Shown here in pieces: positions 26,846 to 32,711 of a stretch of DNA of 32,711 nucleotides. The notes under the pieces were generated by a model that was given only the letters and a program-made list of their open reading frames with translations, had not been told where the DNA came from and made no database searches. Source of the DNA: a virus; IMG/VR virus record IMGVR_UViG_3300046463_000589, positions 1 through 32,711 of that record. One strand, written 5' to 3'. The first letter of the stretch is position 1; every line of letters begins with the position of its first letter. The position numbers and the translations under genes are program-made.

Positions 26846-28276
26846 CTAGCGTTCGTCCGCCCCGGCGTCACAGTTCGTGACAGCAGGTCGAGTGTCCCCG
26901 TCGAAGTCGACGGTCGTGATCGGAGTGCAGGTAGCTGCAGGAACGAGATTGTCGGCGGAAGTCGTGCCTCCCGTCAAATGCAGGTCGAACGTAGAGTCCA
27001 CGAACGACGGAGACACCGGGTACACGTCGCCAGTCCCGCACGTGCCGTTCTGAGCGCCTCCGTAGGTGACCCACGCGTTGTAGCCGTAGCTCGCGATCGC
27101 GGTGCCGCTATCGAACGACGTGCAGCCCGTATTGCCTGTCAGCAGCAGCGGACCGAGATTCCCGACCAGATTGAAGGTGGTCGCGGACGAGGTGCCGCCC
27201 GAAGAGATGTTAAGGCCAATCGGGACGTTCGTGGTGTTGAAAGCGATCGTCCAGGCTCCCTTAATGCTGTGGGTGCCGGCGCGGGCGTCGAGAGTGATCC
27301 CTGAGTTGCAGTTGTCGGCGTTCGTGGTGATCGCGTTGTTCGTGATCGTCAGCGGGCCGTTGATGTCCCCGTTCGTGTCCTCCATGAAGATGCCCTGGCA
27401 GCCGACGTTGTAGATCCGGTTGCCAGTGATCGTGGACGACTGAAGACCGTAGATGTGAATTCCGTCGATGTGCGCCGTGCCGTCATCGACGCTCGGGCAA
27501 GACCCGGCCGCCTGCGGAGTGTTGCTCTCGACAGTGGTATACGTGCTGGGCCAGTCCGCGCAAAACCGCATCACCGACTGGATCAGGTTGCCCTTGATCT
27601 CTAGACCCGATGAATCCTGTCCGGAGGAAGCCACCGAGATCCTAATGCCTTCCGGACTGTTGGCCGCACTGCCGCAGCAGGACGGGCCGATGGTGTTGTA
27701 GTCGATCTTCCAGTTCTGCGCGTTCTCGATCTCTATGCCGCGATAGTTGACAGCCTTGTCCATCTGAATGTGGTTGTGGAAGACGTAGACGTTGGCTGGC
27801 GACGAGGATCCCGCGTTGCCCTTGGCGACGCCCTGGTCGTTGCTGCTCGAGATGTTGAAATACTGGATGGTGGAATACGCACCGCCCGCGGAGAAGTCCA
27901 CGCCAGCCAGAGACGTACCTGCGAACGTCGCGCAGAAATTCGTCTCAGGGGCGAACACGATCTGGGCACCCGAGCCCTTGCTGGTACTGAAAGCCTGCGA
28001 CCCGTAACTACCGCACTTCACCACAACCTGATCTCCGGCATTGGCCGCGTTGTACGCCGCCGACAGGCTCGAACAGGCTTGGGCGTCCACATACGCTCCG
28101 GCAGTGGATTGGCGAGTGCATGTACCGCCGTCCGTGTCTACCCACAGGTTTGCCACCGTCCCGCCGCCACCGCCACTGACAACTCCGCCCTGCCACACAC
28201 CAATGCCGAGCCCGACCACTGCCGCAGCGAGAACGGCGCCGCCGATTCTGCGGAACCCACGCCGTACCGGCGACAC
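26846..28276 (-). CDS. Beta-helix protein with N-terminal hydrophobic segment
   Basis: GTG 28276 follows AGGAGG and is fixed by the preceding stop, so the N-terminus is reliable. Residues 1-10 are basic (SPVRRGFRR), 12-34 hydrophobic (GGAVLAAAVVGLGIGVWQGG), then a Gly linker, which is the layout of a signal or membrane anchor. The remaining 440 residues form a right-handed beta-helix (YFNISSSNDQGV, NVYVFHNHIQMD, IDYNTIGPSCC, ITGNRIYNVGCQGI) with several Cys, ending VDFDGDTRPAVTNCDAGADE, close to secreted choice-of-anchor-type beta-helix proteins. Likely polysaccharide binding or cleavage; whether it is in the virion or secreted is unclear. Confidence 0.7.
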   Translation of the reverse strand: MSPVRRGFRRIGGAVLAAAVVGLGIGVWQGGVVSGGGGGTVANLWVDTDGGTCTRQSTAGAYVDAQACSSLSAAYNAANAGDQVVVKCGSYGSQAFSTSKGSGAQIVFAPETNFCATFAGTSLAGVDFSAGGAYSTIQYFNISSSNDQGVAKGNAGSSSPANVYVFHNHIQMDKAVNYRGIEIENAQNWKIDYNTIGPSCCGSAANSPEGIRISVASSGQDSSGLEIKGNLIQSVMRFCADWPSTYTTVESNTPQAAGSCPSVDDGTAHIDGIHIYGLQSSTITGNRIYNVGCQGIFMEDTNGDINGPLTITNNAITTNADNCNSGITLDARAGTHSIKGAWTIAFNTTNVPIGLNISSGGTSSATTFNLVGNLGPLLLTGNTGCTSFDSGTAIASYGYNAWVTYGGAQNGTCGTGDVYPVSPSFVDSTFDLHLTGGTTSADNLVPAATCTPITTVDFDGDTRPAVTNCDAGADER

Positions 28277-28672
28277 CTAGTACCTCCTGAAAGATGGGTA
28301 GACGGTGACGGTGCCGGTGCTCGCCACCAGTTTGATCGCGGACAGGTTCGTGAGCTCGAACGTGCCGCCGGCGGGGATGCAGATCCCCATCCCGGCCGCC
28401 GTCGGTGTCGTCCCGTCTTCGGTGAAGTAGATGTCGCCGCCGCCCGGCGGAACGCTCAACAATGCGTGCGTGGCGCCCGTCGGAATACCGCTCGTGATCG
28501 TCGACAGCAGCACGGCCGTTGACACCGCAAGCGTGTGCGCCGAGGCAAGAATGGTGGGCGGCGTCGTCGCGACCTGCCCGACCATCGAGTAGTAACCGTC
28601 CGCGTTCAGATAGACGACAAACGTGCGGGCAACCCCGCCCGAATCGTTCAGCGTGATCGTCGACAGAGCCAT
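28277..28672 (-). CDS. Small beta-rich protein, 131 aa
   Basis: The product is low in charge with alternating strands: LSTITLNDSGGVARTFVVYL, VGQVATTPPTILASAHTLAV, HALLSVPPGGGDIYFTEDG, GTFELTNLSAIKLVASTGTV. The last half (VPPGGGDIYFTEDGTTPT, ICIPAGGTFEL) resembles small decoration domains on phage capsids or fibres. ATG 28672 follows the previous gene directly (TAG then ATG). No conserved active site; structural virion component inferred. Confidence 0.6.
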   Translation of the reverse strand: MALSTITLNDSGGVARTFVVYLNADGYYSMVGQVATTPPTILASAHTLAVSTAVLLSTITSGIPTGATHALLSVPPGGGDIYFTEDGTTPTAAGMGICIPAGGTFELTNLSAIKLVASTGTVTVYPSFRRY

Positions 28673-28918
28673 CTATCCTCCAGCTCGGTGGTATGCGTGG
28701 TAGGCGTCGCGGAGCGCCAACCCTGTCTGCGTCACCACAGCAGGCCAGGCTCCCGCATTACTCCAGTATGTTTCCAGACGGCTAGCCTCACCAGGGTTGG
28801 CGCGCTTGAAACTGGCATAGAGCGTCCCGGAGAGAAAATGCTGGTGAAAGCTAGCCAGATCGACGACGACCTCGCTCGGTAGCAGCGGAAGCGGCACCAG
28901 CGGTGACAGTTCTGCCAT
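28673..28918 (-). CDS. Hypothetical protein, 81 aa
   Basis: ATG 28918 shares a base with the upstream stop (TGATG). It opens with a Pro/Leu-rich segment (LSPLVPLPLLPSEVVVDLAS), then a helical part with many aromatic residues (FHQHFLSGTLYASFKRANPG, LETYWSN, RDAYHAYHRAGG). No domain is recognised. Its position inside the adhesin cluster suggests a virion or assembly role. Confidence 0.6.
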   Translation of the reverse strand: MAELSPLVPLPLLPSEVVVDLASFHQHFLSGTLYASFKRANPGEASRLETYWSNAGAWPAVVTQTGLALRDAYHAYHRAGG

Positions 28919-29355
28919 CAGCCGCCGAGGATGACCGTCGGCGTCACCTTGATCTGATCCGAGCTGTTGATCGTCACGGCCGTCGTGTCGTCGAAGTTCG
29001 CCGCAAAGTACGTCTTGCCCACGGTAAGCGAGTTGCCGAGCCAGAACCCGTTAAGCGCGCCACCCGTGTAGGCGGCGGTGGCGACCGGGAACGAGATCTG
29101 CGCACACGCTGACGTGCGGCCGGACGTGGTCGATCCGATTGCGCCCCATGACGCGCTCGAGATTGTTTGCCGTGCGTAGGATCCCGCGCCTGGCTCCGTG
29201 TACGACAGCGCTACGGACGCGGACGTCCCGACCGTGGACGCAGTGAACGTGTTGAACAGGGCGAGCCAGGTGTTGACCGGTGCTACGCCGGACGTGGCGA
29301 ACCCCGAGTTTGCGAGCACGAGGTCGATGCCCTCGTTGGGCCAGATCTCTGCCAT
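28918..29355 (-). CDS. Phage tail-type protein, 145 aa
   Basis: A beta-rich protein beginning EGIDLVLANSGFATSGVAPV then TWLALFNT (residues 8-35), a pattern typical of small phage tail or fibre-associated proteins, followed by strands with many Ser, Thr, Ala (SVALSYTEPGAGSYARQTIS, SACAQISFPVATAAYTGG) and ending in KVTPTVILGG. No Cys pair or catalytic motif. ATG 29355 has AAAGGAGGCG as ribosome site. It is likely a structural part of the fibre complex. Confidence 0.65.
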   Translation of the reverse strand: MAEIWPNEGIDLVLANSGFATSGVAPVNTWLALFNTFTASTVGTSASVALSYTEPGAGSYARQTISSASWGAIGSTTSGRTSACAQISFPVATAAYTGGALNGFWLGNSLTVGKTYFAANFDDTTAVTINSSDQIKVTPTVILGG

Positions 29356-29369
29356 TCAGACCGCCTCCT

Positions 29370-29606
29370 TTAGGCGATGGGGATCATTGTTGGTCGCCGA
29401 TCGCCGGCGGCCTTACACTTCGAGCAGTACCAGCGGTCAGCACTGAGCCAGAGCACGGAGCGCATCTGGCCGCACTCGCAACAGACGGTGATCATGACCG
29501 CGTTGTCGTCACTGTTGCCGAACTCGAGCGTCGGGTGACCGTTGACCTCGGGGAGCGTGCCGACCTCGTAACGTCCGGGCCGTTTGCGCTTGAGGTATGA
29601 GGTCAT
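29370..29606 (-). CDS. Zinc-ribbon protein, 78 aa
   Basis: ATG 29606 overlaps the glycosyltransferase stop (ATGA); the longer frame to 29759 is a shadow. The protein starts MTSYLKRKRPGRYEVGTLPE, then TLEFGNSDDNAVMITVCCEC and, after WLSADRW, YCSKCK. The two CxxC knuckles (CEC at about 43-45 with the preceding Cys42, and CSKC at about 61-64) imply a zinc ribbon. It ends RRPTMIPIA. It may be an adaptor for the sugar-transfer module, which is inference from position. Confidence 0.65.
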   Translation of the reverse strand: MTSYLKRKRPGRYEVGTLPEVNGHPTLEFGNSDDNAVMITVCCECGQMRSVLWLSADRWYCSKCKAAGDRRPTMIPIA

Positions 29607-30334
29607 GCGGAAACCGGCTCGCTCGGCTTCAATCCGATGTAGATCTCGTTCTCGCCGTCCTGCCCGCCGTGGTCGATCTTCACCATCAGCGTGCCATCGC
29701 GCCACTCCGGCCACAGGTATGCCTGCCCGATGTGGCCGAGCAGCGCGTCCGAGTCGCACCAGATGTTGTAGCCTTTGGCGCGGATCTTGCGGCAGAACTC
29801 ATAGTCCTCGTTCAGGTAGACGCCGTCTGTGCTCTCGAAATAGGGGAACCCGATGTCGTCGAGGACACGCCTGCGGACGAGCATGCCGGCGCTGCCGGAC
29901 GCCATCACCATGAACGGTACGTCGGGCACCTCGTGGAGTTGGTACGGCAGCCAGCCGGGGTAGTCGCGTCCGAGGCGCTCGTCGTGGAACACCGACTCCT
30001 CTTTCGCGATCGTCAGCGTATACGGCGGGTTGCGTTTCACCCCAAGCGGGACGACCACGTCGACGTCATCCTCGAGTAGACGGACGAGCAGGTCGCCGGG
30101 GAAGCGGTGATCGTCGCCGAGTATCCACGCCCACTCGTGATCGTCCGGCATGTCCATGATCGCCATGTTCAGGTTGTCGGTGATCGACGCCGAGCGGCGC
30201 ATCAGGACGCCGGAGCCGGGCGGCGTCGCGAGGTTAAACAGGTCGATGACGAAGTCTGGGTAGCGGAGCTGGTCGCCGATCGGGATGATGACGCTCCCTG
30301 GCGGCTGCTTCCTCGCCCGGTCTTTAGGTGTCAT
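29603..30334 (-). CDS. GT-A-type glycosyltransferase 1, 243 aa
   Basis: ATG 30334 overlaps a 13-codon mini-ORF's stop (ATGA). The protein has the GT-A order: SVIIPIGD (residues 15-22), a helix and WAWILGDDHRFPGDLLVRLL (about 70-89) with the DDH metal/nucleotide-sugar motif, DVDVVVPLGVKRNP, a later SGSAGMLVRRRVLDDIG with an acceptor-side LNEDYEFCRKIRAKGYNIWC (EDYEFC is a typical catalytic/acidic region) and a final LLGHIG. It would transfer a sugar to a phage or host acceptor. Substrate cannot be read from sequence. Confidence 0.75.
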   Translation of the reverse strand: MTPKDRARKQPPGSVIIPIGDQLRYPDFVIDLFNLATPPGSGVLMRRSASITDNLNMAIMDMPDDHEWAWILGDDHRFPGDLLVRLLEDDVDVVVPLGVKRNPPYTLTIAKEESVFHDERLGRDYPGWLPYQLHEVPDVPFMVMASGSAGMLVRRRVLDDIGFPYFESTDGVYLNEDYEFCRKIRAKGYNIWCDSDALLGHIGQAYLWPEWRDGTLMVKIDHGGQDGENEIYIGLKPSEPVSA

Positions 30335-30372
30335 TGGCCGTGGGCGGCGGTACGTGCAAGGAGGGAGTTCAT
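30331..30372 (-). CDS. 13-codon bridging mini-ORF
   Basis: ATG 30372 overlaps the stop of glycosyltransferase 2 (ATGA) and its TGA overlaps the start of glycosyltransferase 1 (ATGA). The peptide is MNSLLARTAAHGQ. The same length and double overlap occur at 2186-2227. Likely a relay that couples translation across a gap, with no peptide function implied. Confidence 0.3.
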   Translation of the reverse strand: MNSLLARTAAHGQ

Positions 30373-31217
30373 ACCGCCGCCTCGTCGGCCTCGAGGACGT
30401 CGGATTCGTCCTCGAACTCGGGCGGGTCGTGGTTCGCGAGCCACTCGGCCCGTGTCTCCTCTCGCATCGCGTAGTAGCCCTTCTGCGTCTCACGGCGGGT
30501 CTTCGGCCTGTCCTCCGGCCGGTGGTAGGAGACAAGGTCACGGCCTAGATCGCAGGTGGGCACGTCCTTGTCCCAGTTCGGGCCGCGCACCCACTCGCGC
30601 TTCCCGGCAGCGCCCATGACGCTGTACAACCAGTGTTGCGGGCCAACTCGAAGCGTCGGGTTCCACCGGAAGATGTTGCGATCCTTGTACGTCCACTCGC
30701 TGTCACAGTCACGGTCGCGCACGTATTCGGACAGGCCGAACGGCGACGGTACCTCGAGCCCCATCCACTCCATGACGGCGGTGTCGGCGAGCATGTCGCG
30801 GCCGTCAAGGACGGTGTAGGTGGCGACGTTGAGGTCGGTGGCGGCGAGGCGGGCGCGGGCGATCTCGGGGTCGACCTGGAGGATGCACTGGTCGGCGTCG
30901 AAGATGAGCACCCAGTCCTCGTCGGTCAGTTCAAGCGCGCCGGCGAGCCGGAGCAGTTGATTCCGCTTGGCGAGTTCGTTGCCCCACCAGATCGACGTTG
31001 GCCGGTAGATGAGCGACGCGGCCCCGCCCGCTTCGGCGGCGTGCATGATCGCCTCGGCCTCCCGGGGGTGGCTGCGGGCGCGGGCGCCCGGGGTGAGCGA
31101 GTAGGCGCCGTCGCAGGCGACGATCGTGTCGCAGATGCGGGCGAACCCGCTCACGGCGGCGGAGAGCCAGGACGGGCTCTCCATCCACCAGTTCAACAGT
31201 CCGACGACCTTCAACAC
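30369..31217 (-). CDS. GT-A-type glycosyltransferase 2, 282 aa
   Basis: GTG 31217 has the site AAAGGAGC. It starts LKVVGLLNWWMESPSWLSAA and has an early GT-A helix-strand (RICDTIVACDGAYSL), then RNQLLRLA and EDWVLIFDADQCILQVDPEI with the DxD motif (Asp107 and Asp109), then MEWMGLEVP and KDRNIFRWNPTLRVGPQHW, with later RPKTRRETQKGYYAMREETR. It is probably a nucleotide-sugar-dependent transferase. It differs from glycosyltransferase 1, so the two likely act in sequence. Acceptor unknown; phage structural protein or host polymer are both possible. Confidence 0.7.
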   Translation of the reverse strand: MLKVVGLLNWWMESPSWLSAAVSGFARICDTIVACDGAYSLTPGARARSHPREAEAIMHAAEAGGAASLIYRPTSIWWGNELAKRNQLLRLAGALELTDEDWVLIFDADQCILQVDPEIARARLAATDLNVATYTVLDGRDMLADTAVMEWMGLEVPSPFGLSEYVRDRDCDSEWTYKDRNIFRWNPTLRVGPQHWLYSVMGAAGKREWVRGPNWDKDVPTCDLGRDLVSYHRPEDRPKTRRETQKGYYAMREETRAEWLANHDPPEFEDESDVLEADEAAV

Positions 31218-31230
31218 GTGCTCCTTTCAA

Positions 31231-31323
31231 TCACCGGCGAATCAGGTTGTAGACGGCCAAGGCAGCGAACGCCGCGAGGAAAATGATGATGAACTCGCGC
31301 CAACTCACCCACAAGGCGATCAC
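31231..31323 (-). CDS. Tiny single-span membrane protein, 30 aa
   Basis: GTG 31323 overlaps the epimerase stop (GTGA). The product starts with a short amphipathic part (VIALWVSWRE), then one hydrophobic span (FIIIFLAAFAALAVY) and a basic end (NLIRR). Its stop lies 13 nt before the next gene's start, and no other frame fits the interval. It matches the other tiny one-pass peptides in size and in ending on Arg-Arg. It could anchor sugar-transfer enzymes at the membrane, which is speculation. Confidence 0.55.
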   Translation of the reverse strand: MIALWVSWREFIIIFLAAFAALAVYNLIRR

Positions 31324-32204
31324 ACGGCCACGAGATCGTGCTCGACGGCGTGACGGTAGTAGTCGACAGTGCGGCGCAACCCGATTTCGAGCGGCATGAA
31401 CGAGACCGGGCCGAGCGGACGGAGCGTGGCCGGGTTTCCGAGCACGGTGGAGTTTGTCGGCTCGCCCGGACGCATCGGCACATGGAGTAGATCACCCCAG
31501 CCGACCGCCTCCTTGACCATCTCGGCGATCTCGTTGACGGTCGTGGCTCGTCCCGTGCCGGCCTCGAACACGCGGTCGTAGACGCCGTGGTCCTGTAAAA
31601 GCGCACGGCAGAGAATGTCCGCGACGTCCTCGACGTAGACCATGTCCATGACCTGTTCGCCGTCTCCGTAGATCGCGAGTTGCTCGCGGCGCAGGCAAGG
31701 GAGGATGAAGTTGGGGACGATCTTCCTGACCGGCCCGGGCTTCTGCCCCGGACCGTACGCGTTGAGCGCACGAACGACGGCGATGCCGGTGCCGTGCTCG
31801 GCGTTGAACATCAGGGCGAACCGCTCGGCGGTCGTCTTGGTGATCGAGTAGCTGTTGTTCATCCAGTGGTTGCCTACCGCGATGTAGACAGCGGGCACCT
31901 CGTAGCGACGTACCGCCTGGAACACGTTGAGGCCGCCGTGGATGTTCGTCATCACGGCGGGCAGCGGATCCTCGATCGTCTCCTGCGTGCCAAGCACGCC
32001 GGCGAGATGGATCACGCCCTCGCTCGCGGCGACCGCCTCCGAGACGGAGGTGTAGCTGGTGACGTCGCCGAGGAACGTCTCCGCGTCGATGCCATCAGCC
32101 CAGCCGCGGTGGTCGAAGATCAGCGGATCATGGCCGAGCTCCTGAAGCCTGGCTACGACGTAGCGGCCGATGAAACCCGAACCGCCGGTGACAAGGACTT
32201 TCAT
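31320..32204 (-). CDS. NAD-dependent sugar epimerase/dehydratase
   Basis: A 294-aa extended short-chain dehydrogenase. It has the NAD-binding GGSGFIG (residues 7-13) after MKVLVT, an adenine-binding acidic part (DHRG, FLGDVTS), GVIHLAGVLG, the active-site NNSYSITKTTAERFA with the YxxxK pair, and RALNAYGPGQKPGP, a typical substrate-binding segment, then MDMVYVEDVADIL. It resembles UDP-glucose 4-epimerase and related dTDP-sugar enzymes and would supply a modified nucleotide sugar to the two glycosyltransferases. ATG 32204 overlaps the methyltransferase stop (ATGA). The exact sugar is unknown. Confidence 0.88.
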   Translation of the reverse strand: MKVLVTGGSGFIGRYVVARLQELGHDPLIFDHRGWADGIDAETFLGDVTSYTSVSEAVAASEGVIHLAGVLGTQETIEDPLPAVMTNIHGGLNVFQAVRRYEVPAVYIAVGNHWMNNSYSITKTTAERFALMFNAEHGTGIAVVRALNAYGPGQKPGPVRKIVPNFILPCLRREQLAIYGDGEQVMDMVYVEDVADILCRALLQDHGVYDRVFEAGTGRATTVNEIAEMVKEAVGWGDLLHVPMRPGEPTNSTVLGNPATLRPLGPVSFMPLEIGLRRTVDYYRHAVEHDLVAV

Positions 32205-32711
32205 GTGACCTCCGCGAGGAAGATGGTCTGGTCGGGAATGCCGGCCGGCGTAGCGCTGACGAGGTTGCGGCCGTAGAGGGCGCGATAGTCGTGCGGGATG
32301 TTCCAGTTGTTGCCGGGGTCGCCGTCTTGAGGATCCCAGTCGCAGTTGAGAATCCAGCGGTTCGATAGCCAGACCATTCGCCTGAGAAGGAGCGAGAAGC
32401 TGTGGTAGTTCTCGGGTTGATGCATTAGCACTTCGGCGCTGATCACCAGGTCTCTTTTGCGTAGTTCGGTCGGCCGATAGCGCTGGATCGACATCTTCCT
32501 GAACGTGCCGCGCGGCAGATGCCGTTTCGCCGACTCGAGCATCTCCTGGCATATATCGACGCCTGTGTAGCTGGCCTCCGGCCGGATCCGCTGAATCATC
32601 ATGCCGAGCCTGCCGAACCCACAACCCATGTCGAGCACGCTGTCCCATTCGAGCGGTTCGAGCACGGCGGCGATCGCGTCCTCCTGCACCCGGTAGACGT
32701 CCGGGTCGCAG
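32201..32711 (-). CDS. SAM-dependent methyltransferase (start off window)
   Basis: The open frame continues past the right edge without a stop, so the true start probably lies outside; an internal GTG at 32689 would give 162 aa. It has the class-I SAM-binding glycine motif VLDMGCGFGRLG, the acidic GVDICQEMLESAKRHLP, and DLVISAEVLMHQPE typical of motif IV regions. It likely methylates a sugar or a small molecule of the surface-modification pathway encoded next to it, since it is coupled to the epimerase by ATGA. Confidence 0.75.
   Translation of the reverse strand, partial: CDPDVYRVQEDAIAAVLEPLEWDSVLDMGCGFGRLGMMIQRIRPEASYTGVDICQEMLESAKRHLPRGTFRKMSIQRYRPTELRKRDLVISAEVLMHQPENYHSFSLLLRRMVWLSNRWILNCDWDPQDGDPGNNWNIPHDYRALYGRNLVSATPAGIPDQTIFLAEVT

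Noticed and set aside
32201-32689. Complete 162-aa methyltransferase starting at GTG 32689
   Set aside because: The frame stays open to the window edge, and the residues before this GTG read like a normal protein lead-in (DPDVYRVQED), so the gene is more likely cut by the edge.

Overview
The window looks like part of a siphovirus (long, non-contractile tail) genome, or a prophage of that kind, from a high-GC, probably actinobacterial host. The reasons are the GC-rich sequence with G/C-ending codons, many GTG starts with AGGAGG-type ribosome sites, tightly packed one-strand genes that mostly overlap by 4 nt (GTGA or ATGA), and a recognisable tail-assembly block. Almost every gene is on the minus strand, so transcription runs from high to low coordinates. 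No gap longer than 300 bases lacks a gene, and I see no tRNA, rRNA, CRISPR array or insertion sequence.

Reading in the direction of transcription (right to left). (1) 32711-29603: a sugar/surface-modification module with a methyltransferase (cut by the window edge), an NAD-dependent sugar epimerase and two GT-A-type glycosyltransferases, linked by a tiny membrane protein and a 13-codon mini-ORF. (2) 29606-20338: a large adhesin cluster with a zinc ribbon, several small beta-rich virion proteins, a beta-helix protein with an N-terminal hydrophobic segment, a LamG-like protein, a 518-aa protein made of about twenty 20-residue repeats, two pectate-lyase-like tailspikes sharing one N-terminal anchor, and a beta-sandwich protein. 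(3) 20337-10264: a 386-aa protein that joins the same repeats to a second copy of the tail-tube fold, then a BppU-like protein, head-tail connector, tail terminator, tail tube, HK97-gp10-like protein, tail assembly chaperones with a -1 frameshift site, a 1228-aa tape measure, a minor tail protein and a glycine-rich fibre. (4) 10259-9907: a two-gene plus-strand island (ribbon-helix-helix regulator and small secreted protein). (5) 9846-6293: a lysis block with an M23 endopeptidase, coiled-coil membrane protein, holin, papain-like cysteine protease, several tiny membrane proteins and a TIM-barrel hydrolase, closed by a rho-independent terminator. (6) 6182-1: an early-type operon beginning with an Arc-like repressor over a palindromic promoter, then a PD-(D/E)XK nuclease, a phiC31 Gp3-like (recombination directionality factor) protein, tandem coiled-coil paralogues, a chain of tiny membrane proteins, a secreted lysozyme-like protein, zinc-finger proteins and an endonuclease VII-like HNH nuclease.

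The genes work together as a virion tail plus host-recognition kit, followed by lysis, followed by DNA-metabolism or lysogeny functions. The most unusual material is the 60-bp/20-aa repeat system spread over several virion proteins, one of them a fusion to a tail-tube paralogue. Also unusual are a set of nine very small single-span membrane proteins hidden in stop/start overlaps, and two ribbon-helix-helix genes on opposite strands with similar promoter-proximal motifs.
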